A stretch of 64,000 nt of DNA from Limnomonas spitsbergensis (lineage: Eukaryota > Chlorophyta > Chlorophyceae > Chlamydomonadales): positions 1,571,001 to 1,635,000 of the forward strand of contig JAYJMM010000120.1 in NCBI GenBank assembly GCA_037349105.1, written 5' to 3'. Below, piece by piece: positions 32,401-41,776 of this stretch. Each line of letters begins with the position of its first letter. The first letter of the stretch is position 1. The position numbers and the translations under genes were made by a program. A model generated the notes under the pieces. That model had not been told where the DNA came from. It did no database searches and saw only the letters and a list, made by a program, of their open reading frames with translations.

Positions 32401-33981
32401 TCCAACAAGCCCTTATACAATTCAGCTACAATCCAGCTACACCACCGGTTGCTGCGGGGGGCTTGGTGCAACAAGCCCTGCTACATAGGCCACTGGCCGT
32501 AGGCCGTTCTAGGCCATGTTCCCATCAGCCCAGTGGTGGCTGCCACCAGCCGGCGAAACATGGTCTGGTGTGCCCTTCAATCGGTGATGTGCAATTGCGC
32601 CACAATTCGGAAATCTTGTCTGTAAGTCCTTACAATCCATTACTGGTAAAGTAGCTGAATTGGCCTTGCAATATTACAGTGACTGAAACTCAGCTACGTA
32701 ATTCAGCCACCGTAAGGACCATAATCGGCACAGCACTGCCTCCAATAGACACTATGTGCCTCTTCATCTTCCACTGTACCTCTTTGGCGGAGTTACTTGA
32801 GGGGAAGTACTTCATGGTCTCCAGCTCCACCTCCAGGGACAAGCCCAGGCCCTCCTGTGAGTCCTCAAGCCTGGGACACAACAAGTGCGGTGGGGTGGGT
32901 TTGCTTGGGCTTGCTTGGGTTTGCTTGCGGTGGGGTGAGTGCTGGTCATCAGCTGACTGAATGCACACAACTAAGTTTGAGGGGAAGTGTTTCATGTTCC
33001 CCTACTCCACCTCTAGCGACAAACTCAGGTCTGCATGCCACTGCTGCCCCCCATGTCAGGATGCAAAAACAGCCTGCATGCCACTGCTGCCCCATGTCAG
33101 ACCATGAAAGACTGTTGCCCTTGCCCTCACCAGGCCTTGCATTCCTCGAGCGTCCAGGATGCAAAGACGGCCCGCATGGCTGACGCGCTCCCGCCGGTGA
33201 AGAAGTCGCGCTGCAGCTCGGTCTCCACGGGCAACACGTTGCAGCGTGTGCCGCCCGACATCAGGATCTTGGTGCCGCATTTGGAGGTGCGCTCAAGAAC
33301 AGTGACCTGTTACACAAATCACGGTGTGCACAGCATGCAAAGGATTTCTTTTTTCGGCTACGAGGCCCCGCCAGAAACAGGCCGCCCCGCAGCAGCTACT
33401 GGCCCCTTTTTGGCCAAACCTGGACGGCGGCCCAAGCAGCCCAAGCAGCATGGCTGACCTCCTCTGGGGCCTTGGGCCGCAGGCCGGAGTGTAGCTGACA
33501 TTTAGCTGAGTCATGAAAAAATAAACGCTGTGCCTGCGCGCCAGAGCATCCTTGGCGCTATCAGTGCGCTTCTGCCTGTCCTGCCTTAGCCATGAGTCCC
33601 CCTGCAGCACCTGAGCTATCTTGAAGCCACGATTTTCAGCATTATCTCGTTCTTTCTGTCTGCCCTCGCCGGTCATTCACAGACTGTTGCTATGCGGAAG
33701 GCTGATTGGCCATGCAGGGTTCCCCAGTTATGCGCTCACCTGATCACCTGCCTAGGCCGCATGGCATCCCCAGCCGTCCTTCTCAGCCATGTACTCACCT
33801 TGGCCCCCTCGCGAGCCGCGAAGTAAGCAGCTGTTAGTCCAGCAGCTCCGCCTCCCACGACTGTCACTTGGAGTGGGGCAGCATGCGCGACCACTGATGA
33901 AGACCGGTGGCATCGGATTTGGAAGGCCGGAATGTTCGAGCGTCCAAGGAGGGCCATGCTGGTAGGCCCAAGTCGATTCAT
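23449..33981 (-). CDS. HI0933-like FAD-dependent oxidoreductase (11 exons, complete)
   Basis: Flavoprotein of the HI0933/YhiN family (FAD/NAD(P)-binding fold); the reaction is not established for the family. Exons in transcript order: 33981-33799, 33306-33131, 32870-32780, 32216-31890, 29846-29763, 28473-28407, 26885-26752, 25616-25365, 24824-24727, 24261-24102, 23640-23449; 588 codons, all joins in frame. The N-terminus (rich in R, S, A; few acids) suggests organelle targeting. The dinucleotide-binding GGGAAG is at 43-48 and the family motif SGGTRCNV at 78-85; then VVATGGFSFP, LFTHKGFSGPAVLDLSHH, EVTGGGVPLEQV and, near the C-terminus, GEILDVFGRIGGFNFYWAW. It is longer than bacterial relatives (~400) owing to a (DLDQ)n insert in exon 4 and Ala/Ser/Pro loops in exons 7-8. 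An in-frame ATG at 34038 is an alternative start. It is divergent from the 34222 gene. Confidence 0.93.
23695..23800. repeat. Copy of dispersed CAGCTACA repeat
   Basis: ACTCAGCTACACATCAGCTA and TCAGCTACACC plus GGCCTATGGCTGGGG. This is a member of the family described under findings, in the last intron of the flavoprotein gene. Confidence 0.6.
24230..24600 (-). repeat. ~95 bp repeats of flavoprotein exon 10 acceptor and start
   Basis: The block acceptor CGCAG + AAAACTGTCCCAACTGAA (functional copy at 24261 on the minus strand) recurs near 24350, 24445 and 24545. Each copy is followed by decayed versions of the exon (GTTGACACGGTACCCGCTGACC-like). The decoys lie upstream of the true exon in the transcript. 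Confidence 0.85.
24628..24727 (-). repeat. ~18 bp AGGT-containing repeat at flavoprotein exon 9 donor
   Basis: Read on the minus strand, the donor AG|GTGGGCCTGAGGTAGAG is followed by five or six further units of the same sequence, so AGGTGGGCCTG recurs every ~18 bases. Confidence 0.85.
25681..25956. mobile_element. 276-bp MITE-like element with GGGTTACC inverted termini
   Basis: Starts GGGTTACC and ends GGTAACCC. The interior is packed with TACGGTA / CGGTACGG motifs and no ORF. Flanks TGGCGGGAAGCA (25669-25680) and TGGCGGGGAGGCA (25957-25969) look like a diverged ~12 bp target duplication. It lies in a flavoprotein intron. Confidence 0.6.
25970..26735. repeat. Purine-rich ~36 bp minisatellite
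   Basis: Units of GGCAGGGAGGCGAACAGGCAG CGGAAGAGGGGAGA type (variant AATGGC for AACAGG), about a dozen in the core 26150-26570, with degenerate edges. 36 is a multiple of three, so it is open in several frames on both strands. It sits inside the flavoprotein intron between exons 7 and 8. Confidence 0.92.
26890..27330. repeat. ~70 bp repeat, six diverged copies
   Basis: Unit contains CAGCAGATTTTGCTTTGGCC, GGGGAGATGGGGAGACGCA and GCATTGCAGCTCAGGT. The first copy overlaps the region just upstream of the flavoprotein exon 7 acceptor. Confidence 0.8.
27660..28406 (-). repeat. 61-bp array, twelve copies, seeded at flavoprotein exon 6 donor
   Basis: Period 61. Read on the minus strand, each unit contains TTGCAG|GCGAGTG(A)GAGGCTCAG, which aligns with the true donor GGCAG|GTAAGTGCGAGGCTCAG at 28407/28406. 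Units thus carry a GC-type donor-like site joined to an acceptor-like TTGCAG. Confidence 0.9.
28500..28665. repeat. ACAACCACTCAA short degenerate repeat
   Basis: Imperfect runs of (C)AACCACTCAACATACAACC type in flavoprotein intron 5. Nothing else is seen. Confidence 0.6.
28880..29755. repeat. GCCCACCATGA minisatellite
   Basis: About 70 copies of an 11-13 bp unit (AGCCCACCATG with variants) fill the flavoprotein intron between exons 5 and 6. Trp/Gly/His-rich frames on the minus strand come from this repeat. Confidence 0.92.
29970..30620. repeat. TACCGGTA-rich diverged repeats
   Basis: Three loosely related ~180 bp copies with GGATGACCTG(C/A)TGT, TACCGGCATG and palindromic TACCGGTA motifs. 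They resemble the interiors of the MITE-like elements. No termini were resolved. Confidence 0.5.
30620..31370. other. Flavoprotein intron 4, middle part
   Basis: Two diverged copies of GATCGCTGATG..AGCCCCTTCTCT (30632 and 30897) and otherwise unique sequence. I see no exon. Confidence 0.4.
31380..31625. repeat. ~65 bp repeat, four copies
   Basis: Unit TCATCAAGGCCTGAGCAGTT CAGCACCAGCAAGGAACATTACTGC AAAGGCCTG (in pieces), close to the donor of flavoprotein exon 4. Confidence 0.85.
32330..32720. repeat. Copies of dispersed CAGCTACA repeat
   Basis: ACAATTCAGCTACAATTCAG, GGCCGTGGGGGCCTTG, GGTGCAACAAGCCCTGCTAC and GCCCAGTGGTGGCTGCC, then further AGCTAC motifs. It lies in flavoprotein intron 3. 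Confidence 0.6.
32960..33035 (-). pseudogene. Decayed copy of flavoprotein exon 3
   Basis: On the minus strand 33030-32970 reads like LSLEVE then stop then NMKHFPSN, clearly derived from exon 3 (LSLEVELETMKYFPSSN at 32840-32790). It lies upstream of the true exon. Confidence 0.8.
33370..33520. repeat. Copy of dispersed CAGCTACA repeat (inverted)
   Basis: Contains GGCCAAACCTGG, GCAGCATGGC, GGGCCGCAGGCCGG, AGTGTAGCTGACATTTAGCT. It lies in flavoprotein intron 1. Confidence 0.6.
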
Positions 33982-34221
33982 CACTCGCCGATGCGAGAAC
34001 GGCGCTGTCACTCTAGGCAACCCTGTGACCACACACATAATATCACATTTGTGTGGAAATTCTCATTCCTTTCATCGTTTCCTGCGCCTGCTCGAGGAAG
34101 CCTTCATTCTTTCAAACTGCTTCTGTCGACGCGTCCATTCCAGATAGGATTACTAACGTATATTAATCTCGTGCTCCTGAACTGATGCTTTGAAGCGCTG
34201 ACACCGCTAAACCTCCAGGAA
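33982..34221. promoter_or_regulatory. Putative bidirectional promoter
   Basis: Only 240 bp separate the start of the flavoprotein gene (minus) from the ATG of the small membrane protein (plus). No TATA box is obvious. Position is the only evidence. Confidence 0.45.
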
Positions 34222-35958
34222 ATGCTGGTATACGTCAAAAGACATTATGGCTTCAAGACAACTACGGAGGCCATATACACAGACCCTGAGAATAGCGTAG
34301 AGGAGTTAGAGTATGGCGTGCGGCTTGAAGACGCCGCTTGGTTCAACCTGAAGGAGAAATGGGTGGTGCTTGACCCGAAGATGAAGATCAGACAGCTTGC
34401 AACGCTGCTGCATGGAGATGGAACGACACCAGAAACTGTAAGTTTTTCATGCAACATAAACGTGTGTAGAACGCAGTGGACATGCCCTACAGTGACTTGC
34501 ATGCTGGTCCATGTGCGACATGGACAGGACCTGTAGCTGCGGCTGTGCCTTCGATGCGCACTTTTACTTTGGAGACATGCAAATTGCAATTATTAATGCC
34601 ACGCATGCTCGTATAGTGCAAATCATAGAGATGGATGCACAAGAGGCAAGATCTTGCCATCATTATCACACTTCTTGGTTGGTGAATTATCACACTTCTT
34701 GGTTGGTGAATTCTTGCAGGCATTTGAAGCCAAATTCCGTGTAGGAGGTGAGTCCACCTATCACTGTTCACCCTAGCATGATTTGGCGGCAGTTCAGCTA
34801 CATCATGGTCATAGGGGCCTGGTGCAATAGACCCTGCTACTCGGGCTACCACCCATAGGCCGGTCCAGGCTTGGTCCCCAAAGGCCCAGCGGTGGCTGCA
34901 TGGGGGGCCCTTACAAGGTGGTATCGTCGCACTGGATCAAACAATCAGCTTCTCTGTTGGCGCTTGGGTGCTAGGAATGTAGGGGCCGACCTGTTAGAGG
35001 CATGCAAGCATTGGCATCCCAGGCCGATGTGGCAGAGGGCTGAATCTTAGTGACAGGAAGTCAGCATGCAGGATCTTGCCCTCAGCAAGTCAGCATGCAG
35101 AATCTTGTCCTCATCAAGTCCATGCAGCATGCTCTTAAAGGGGCAGCATGCTCTCAAGGGAGGGAGGGCATGCAGAATCTTGTCCTCGGGAAGTCTAAGC
35201 AGTATGCGCTGAAGGGAGGAATGGCCCTGATAGCTCTCTAGATTGGTACCCAGCATATCCCCTGTTGTTCGTTTGTGGAATCGGGGTTTCCACCTATCCA
35301 GAAGGTAACCACATCGGTGGTTCATCCAGGCCTGAAAGAGACGGACTTGCACCATTGGTCTCCATGTTGCTCAATCTTCTCTCATTTGTGTTTGTAATGT
35401 TTGTGATTGGGGCTCATCTTCCGCTAGTTAATTCATTGCTAGTTAATTCATTGCTTCAGCCGCAGTTTACGTTCACCTGTCCCATGCATGAGACGTGATG
35501 CTCCTGTTGACATGAAAACACAGCTACTCTACTCTCCCCTTAAGACTGTCGGAAGCCCACACGACCAAGCTTTTCCTCGAGGCCCAGATTCGTTACCACA
35601 TAAACTGATTTATGTGTTGCCTGCAGGGCCCAAAGGTGTTTTGTGATTAATTAAAGTGTTGCGCGCAGGGCTCCAAGGTCTTTTACCATGAATGAAGGTG
35701 TTGCGCGCAGGGCTCCAAGGTCTTTTACCATGAATGAAGGTGTTGCCCGCAGGGCTCCAAGGTCTTTTCCCATGAATGAAGGTGTTGCCCGCAGGGCCCC
35801 AAGGTGTTTTGTCATGAATGAACGTGTTGCCCGCAGGCGTCCTGGTCGACGGGGTTTACTACACGGGGTACTACCTGGCGTACGGCGTGTACAGCCTTTT
35901 TTCATGGGCCATTCCCAAGAAGAAGCCAGATGCCGGCAGTAAGGACATCAACATCTGA
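34222..35958 (+). CDS. Small protein with one C-terminal hydrophobic segment, unknown function
   Basis: Exons 34222-34437, 34720-34747 and 35837-35958 join in frame to 122 codons (121 residues). I do not recognise the family. Residues 1-72 are charged and soluble-looking (LVYVKRHYGFKTTTEAIY; YGVRLEDAAWFNLKEKWVVL). A short link (AFEAKFRVGG) leads to one likely membrane segment (YYTGYYLAYGVYSLFSWAI) and a lysine-rich tail (PKKKPDAGSKDINI). It could be an accessory subunit of an organelle membrane complex, but that is a guess. The first ATG after a 240-bp divergent promoter was taken as start; CCTCCAG just before it could also be an acceptor, so an upstream exon is not excluded. The second intron carries an acceptor-bearing repeat. 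Confidence 0.7.
34785..34905. repeat. Copy of dispersed CAGCTACA repeat
   Basis: GTTCAGCTACATCATGG, GGTGCAATAGACCCTGCTAC, GGCCGGTCCAGGCTTGGTCC, GCCCAGCGGTGGCTGC. It is in intron 2 of the small-protein gene. Confidence 0.6.
35625..35836 (+). repeat. 42-bp acceptor-bearing repeat, five to six copies
   Basis: Unit GTGTTGC(G/C)CGCAGGGCTCC AAGGTCTTTTACCATGAATGAAG (in pieces). Each copy contains GCGCAG or CCGCAG, the same block that forms the functional acceptor at 35831-35836. Confidence 0.9.
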
Positions 35959-38484
35959 GTGACTTAAGCTGCCCCAAAGCTGGGGTGTTGTCGCGTGGAC
36001 TCGGCAGATTGGTTGGAATTTTTTCCGTCCATGGAAGCATCTTCAATAATTTATTGATGCTTGGGGAATTCTCACAGCATGCATCGTTCATACAAACAAT
36101 TTTGGAAGCGATGGGAGGCTCGAAATTGGGATTTCTCTACATTTATGTGCTGTATTTAAATTTAGTGTGAGCGTGTCCCGTTCAGATCTGAGCCGTGATG
36201 GTGACGCTTAGAAGCATCTGATGAGAAACCTGGTGTGTGTTAAGCAGCTGCAAGTCCTTTCATAGAAACTAGTTTCGATGTGTTAATTGTCTCATGTAGT
36301 GTGTGGCTGAAGGAGGCTGGACGCTCACTACTGGAGTGTTTGATTCAGTGTGCGGAGCGCGTGCCAGAAAACCAGAAAAACAGGGAGAGCATTAATGGCG
36401 GCCATCCCTGGGCCCATGGGGACCAGACTTTGATCGGCCGTGGGATGCTGCACCGGCTCCACCAGACCATAGGCCGTGGTCATGCTGAATTGTAGCGACC
36501 TCACAGAAACACTGATACGTGGCCACATGAGTATGCACCGTTGTAAACACTGATACGTGGCCACATGGGTATGCACCGTTGTAAACATAACCAATGATAC
36601 ATACTGCATGTAGTCTCAAGGGTTTCTGAGCCCGGTGTCGTTGGCCTTTCCGGCCTTCTCTTCTGGTCCTATTTTTTATTGTTGTAGTTGTTGTTGTTGT
36701 TTGCCCCCTTTTCAGTTTCTTCTCTTCTCCCTACTGATCAGTGGGGCGCCCTCGCGGCCAAGCAGGGGTGGGATACGCTTGCTTTTCTGGACATCTTTTC
36801 TCAGAGGCTTTGTTGAGGGCTACTCTCTAGTGGACCTCAGGTGTTGGACTTGGTCTTCTTTGCCTTCCCGGCCTCTCCTTATATTCCTTTCCCCCCTCCT
36901 CCTTTTAGTTCCTTCTTTACTCCCTTATGAACAGTTGGGCGCCCACGCGGCCGAGCTTTGAGCGGGCCCAGAGGTGTAACGTTGTTGACATCCTGCATGT
37001 ATGGCAGACTTCAGCGCCAGCTGGTCTGAAGGAAATCGGATGGTTCAAAAATGAATTTGCCATGATGCGGTATTGAATTTACCCTGCTCATGGTTATTGA
37101 ATTTACCATAATACGGGGCAGCTGATCCCCTATTTCCAAACATCCCCATGCTATAGCCTTCCCTGTTATCTATCGATGACACATCAATTCACACTGGAAT
37201 CCAAATGATTTAAGCATTGACCTCTAGCGCTGCTGGTCAAAACAGACCTATAAAACCAGCAACACTGTAAGACACATACACATCCTTGGCAGTCGCACAG
37301 ATTCTTACTCACAACTTTTCCGTATGAAAGCCAACACATGCATGCAGCGCGCCATGCCAGTGGCTCCAGGAGTCTCGCAAAATGTGGCAACAAAACCTTC
37401 AGCTGCTAGACGGTGGGTGGGAACGCATACAATGCAGGAATGGAAAGCATTGCTACTTCTGCTCGCCAGTTAATATGTTGCTGAAACTCCATCCCAGACT
37501 AAGGAGCTTGCTGACAAGTGACAACCCTAGATCTTTATCATTGACAATACTTTTCAGGATCTTTCTGGCGGCACCAGAAATCAGTAGGCTCATCTCAGGA
37601 TCTTGACAGCAGTCCTAGGCTCAGGATCTTGAATATTGCTGCGATTTCTGGCGCTCATAATATTCATGTGCTCAGGCTAAAGTGCTGCACGGCTTCTAGC
37701 ACTACTCCTGGGCTCAAGATATTACTGAAACTTCATTCCAGACTCGAGGTGTTGATGGCAATCCTAGATTGTCCAATTGGCGCGGAATCATGCTGGCGCT
37801 CCTGCTATCTCAGGATCGATACTCCTTCTCTCACCTCAGGATCTTGCTAGCAGCCTAGCACTCCTAGTAGGCTCAGGATGCTGGATCCCACTGTAATTTC
37901 TGGCACTCATTGATGTGCTCAGTATAACCGGTATTCAGCACTCCCTAGGCTCAAGATATTACTGAAGCTTCATCCCGGACTCGGAATATGATTACTGAAT
38001 GACTGGCACTCTTAGTTAAGCTCGGTATAAACAGGCATTTGCAGGCTCGGAGGATCACTGACACTCCTAGGCTCAGGTTGGTTGACTATTTTTGGTACTT
38101 CGAACCTTGCAATATTACTTGTGCTGCAAGGTTAAGGATCTTGCTTACCAATGCGCCCAGGTTCAGGTTTAGGATCTGGCTGGCACCCCTGGGCTACATA
38201 TAACACCGGTGCTCCTTTGCTCGGGATCAGGACCTGGCTGGCATACCCAGGCTCCATATAATACTAGTGCTCCTTTGCTCGGGATCAGCGGCTGATTCGA
38301 GTGCCATCATGGTTAGGATTCAGGTTTAGACCTGGCGGTCATCATAGCTTGAACGTGCCCCCAAATTAGGTCCACACTAATAGAGGGCGCAGAGTGACAA
38401 GCCTGCACATCTAGCAAATCTGAGCCTAGTTCTTCAAGTCTTCCATCTTGTCTGGATCTTGAAATGTAGGACACCAGCTCATCA
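35959..38484. other. Intergenic with degenerate CTCAGGATCTTG repeats
   Basis: 36520-36590 holds two copies of ACACTGATACGTGGCCACATG GGTATGCACC (in pieces). 36690-36990 holds two diverged copies of a CTTCTCTTCTCCCT...TTGGGCGCCC(A/T)CGCGGCC segment. 37480-38320 is a degenerate repeat of GGCTCAGGATCTTGCTGGCA type. No exon is recognised. Confidence 0.5.
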
Positions 38485-39152
38485 ATGCAGGGCCAACTGG
38501 AAGCTGCAGCTGCGGCGGGAAAGGATCAGGAGCTGTCACGGCTACTCAGCTCCCCACGCTCCCCATTACCCCGCACGAGCAACAATGGAGCCTATCTGGT
38601 ACGGGCAGTCGGAGGAAGAAGCATCCTCAGCTCCTTGGACAAACTGCATCCAGCGTGCCTCCCGCCTACCGCAGACGGATGGCACCGCTTCAGATCGAAA
38701 GTCTGGGGCCATCTGAGCTCTGCTGTGCATGCTGCCGCAAGGCACGGCCACGCAGAGGTGGCAGCTAGCCTGTTGAGTGTTCCTGTGGAGCCGGCCAGCC
38801 GGACAACAGGATCGCAGGTGATATGATGGATGGCAGACCTCTGTAGCTTGCGGCAGAGGGCGGGTACGCTGATGTCGTGAAGATCCTCTGCCGGGAGATA
38901 CCAAGGCAGGACGAGATGTGCATGTACATGCGGCCGATTCTGTCTTATCTTCTAACCTGGGATACCAAGTACGTGGCGGATATACGCCAGGGCCTCTTTT
39001 CGGGGTATACTAAATGTTGCGACAAGCACCTGCGTTACCTCACAGGCGTCACATGGCTGCTTGGCGTGGTCGAGATCTGCACGTTGCTGTGCGGTCGAGC
39101 AAACATGTCTTTCACCTTCTTTGTGGGCTTGATCTGGATCAGAGATGCTTGA
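38485..39152 (+). CDS. Short ankyrin-repeat-like protein (two exons)
   Basis: Exons 38485-38817 and 38847-39152 join in frame through a 29-bp intron (212 residues). The protein has two recognisable ankyrin-type helices: SAVHAAARHGHAEVAASLLS near residues 80-100 and LAAEGGYADVVKILC just after the join, spaced as successive repeats. The N-terminus (MQGQLEAAAAAGKDQELSRL) is also like an ankyrin helix pair. The C-terminal part has a moderately hydrophobic stretch (GVTWLLGVVEICTLLCG). A 29-bp intron is very short, so the join is less certain than others here, and the true 3' end may lie further on. The stop overlaps a perfect 28-bp palindrome. Confidence 0.6.
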
Positions 39153-39179
39153 TCTGGATCAGAGATCTCTGATCCAGAT
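39152..39179. other. Perfect 28-bp palindrome
   Basis: ATCTGGATCAGAGA followed directly by its reverse complement TCTCTGATCCAGAT. The left arm is also present a third time just upstream (39132-39145). Confidence 0.9.
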
Positions 39180-39186
39180 GATAAAT

Positions 39187-41776
39187 TTGTCATACGGTAG
39201 TGAAATTGCTACCCCGCGTCTGTGCAGAGTCTGAAGTTGTGTTGCCTCAGTTTGCAAGAGTTCTGAAGCCACATGCATGGCCATGTATGCATATGTTGGC
39301 TTTAATACGGAGAAGTTGCGAGTGAGTACCAGTGCATAGCAACCAGCTTCTTGAAGCACCTCAGGGGCACCATATGAACTTGGGAGGACGAACTAGTTTG
39401 ATGAGCTTGTGTATGACAGAGCCGATAGTTTGACAGGACTGCGTTGAACAACAGCTCTCGAGGTGAATGCTCAAATCATTTGGATTCCAGACAGCATGAA
39501 AGGTCATGGCTAGAAAATAGGGGAAGGCTACCGGTAGTCCGGTATAGTAGGGGATGTTTGGAAATAGGGGAATAGCTGCCCCAAACAGCAGGGGGGCAGG
39601 CCAATACAATGTGTTGTACTCACACAATCTTCTGCAGCTCGCACAAGGCCGCCAACACCCTGATCTCCTCCCACACCTTGCCCGCCATGGCCTTGCGCCA
39701 AGCCATGTGAATGTGAGAGTGGATTTTTCACTGTCTGGCGGGGCATCATATTTGATGCATGGTGCATGTACCTGTCAGAACGAAACATGGGCTGGGCAAG
39801 GAAGAAGGAGGGCAGAGGAGTCAGTGAGGCTGCAGTGCCAGATAGGGTTAATAGGGCAAGGGATGTCCCAATATCATATTTGCGATAAAGAGTTAGGGTC
39901 AATGACATTACACCTCTGGACCAAGCTGCAAAGACTCGGCCACGTGGGCGCCCAAGAGTGTCGTTGGAGAGGGAAAAGAAAGTTAGGAGGGGAAAACTAA
40001 GAAAGAGAGGAACATGAAGGGGAGTAAAATATCCTTCCTACCCCACAAGACAAGGAAAAGGCGAGCAGGTTTAGGGGGGTACCGGTATGCGTGATTAATC
40101 TTTCATGAGGTTTTCCAAGGGTGTCTTCATGCTGGAGCACTTCTGTATGTACATGAGGAGCCTTTTATGCCCTAGGCCTAGGGGAGCCTGTTGAGCCCTA
40201 GGCCCAGGGGAGCCTTTTGAGCATGGCCCAAAGGTGCAATGTCATTGACTTATGTACATACATGAGGATGCTGTCCCTGCGGTCAATTCAGCCTTGCCTA
40301 GCCTGCCTGCCGGTCTTGTCTGTCCAGCATGTCTGTCTCGCATGACTGCCTGTCTGTCGCTTGTCTGTCTGTCTGTCTTGCTTGTCTTTCAGCCTTGCCT
40401 TTCAATCTGTCTCGCTTGTCTTGTCTTGCCTTGCCTGCCTGTGTTTCTTGTCTGTGATGCATGGACCCCACTCACAGCCCGCGGTATAGCACAATGTGGC
40501 CGGATCATCCCAGTCTTGCTATATGCTTACTACAAACACATACACTATTCCACTGTGTGTAGGGGGAGCGGTTTTGGCTGCTGCGCTTCAGCAGACATAG
40601 GCTTCATGTCCTTCACCGACTGTAAATGTCGGAAGGGGCCCTCCCAAGCTCTTGCAAAGGGCTCTATGCTGACAAGTAGCCAAGAAGAGGAGACAGGAAA
40701 GCTGCATAATTACCTTATGGTGGCTGGAGGCAATTCAAATCCCGTGCGTACGCTGCTGGGTAGTCCCCGTGGCGTGTGTGAAGGTCCTGCTCGAAGCTGT
40801 ATACCGGTATTGCGCGGTATTGCGCTGTTGGTAACGCTACCCCCTGACCTAATGTGGTCATCAGCTTCAGGGGGGTCGCGCAGTAGTCACCTGGGAGTTT
40901 TCGCTCATGCGTCAATTTACGGTGTGTACGAGTACTGTTGGTTTCAGGGTTTCGGCCTGATTTCGGATACACTTTTTTGCATGACCTTTCTTGTGGCTGC
41001 ACTTGCAGACCTGAACGAGCCTCGTTGCGCGAAGTAATATTCACACGACTCGGCATTATCTTTCCTCCTTTCATCAATATACATTTAAAGCATAAGCGCT
41101 TTCGGCCTTCCCTCTTACGTCACATGCCGAGGCCTTAGAGAGAGGATCAGAGGACGCATGAAGAAAATTCGGCGGGGAACTGAAGTCATTATCTATGACG
41201 TACCTGTCCAGCTTCCGCACCATTGTTTTTTTAGTTGTTGCTGCGGGCACCCACAGCTGTATCCATGCACGGCGTGTCGTTCTTGAGGATCCAAGCTCCA
41301 GGCATATACTACAGACAGGTAGGGAGGCATGGGGCTTCAGGCAGCCACATGGGGCTTGAGGCAACGGCTTGGGGCTTGCGCATGGCAGCACCTCAGCCTC
41401 ATTGCCAATGGCGTCACTTTCAGTATCCCCCATTTTCCTTCCCCGAATGATGCCTTTCTCTTGGTTAATCATCCCCCTCTGCATCAGTTATCCTTTCCCT
41501 TTGTATGGCACCTGTATCTTGAGTAATAATCCCTCCTCTGCATGACGCTTTTCTTACGGGGGGGATCCTTCCCACTCTACAATGCGCATGGCTGCCTTTC
41601 TTATGGGTAATCCTTCCGCCCTCTGCATGGATCATCCTTTCTCTGCATGTCCCCTCTGTCATAGATAATCCTTCCCCCCTCTACATGGCCCTTTTCTCAA
41701 GGACAATCCTCCCCCCCTCTGCATGGCCTTTTTCCCATGGACAATCCTCCCCCCCTCTGCACATCTCCTTTCTCAG
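39187..41776. other. Intergenic, mostly repeats
   Basis: 39880-39990 and 40170-40250 hold copies of the dispersed CACCTCTGG..GGGCGCCC segment. 40290-40450 is a CTGTCTGCCTG microsatellite. 41540-41770 is ~60 bp repeats of AATCCTTCCCCCCTCTGCATGG type leading into the LRR acceptor; the first exon of the LRR gene should be in this interval but I could not identify it. Confidence 0.5.
39624..39712. other. GC3-rich orphan exon-like segment
   Basis: Minus strand reads MAWRKAMAGKVWEEIRVLAA then LCELQKIV before GTGAGT (donor at 39623). Plus strand has TTCTGCAG (acceptor, 39630-39637) and a donor-like GTGAAT at 39707. The minus reading looks more protein-like, but no partner exon was found. It may be a gene fragment. 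Confidence 0.25.

Noticed and set aside
40938..41037. Signal-peptide-like start (MTFLVAALADLNEP) upstream of the LRR gene
   Set aside because: No donor follows in the needed phase before the stop, so it cannot be joined to the exon at 41777.
41737..41776. ATG at 41737 as start of the LRR protein
   Set aside because: In frame, but it lies in the pyrimidine tract before a good acceptor and would give no signal peptide.
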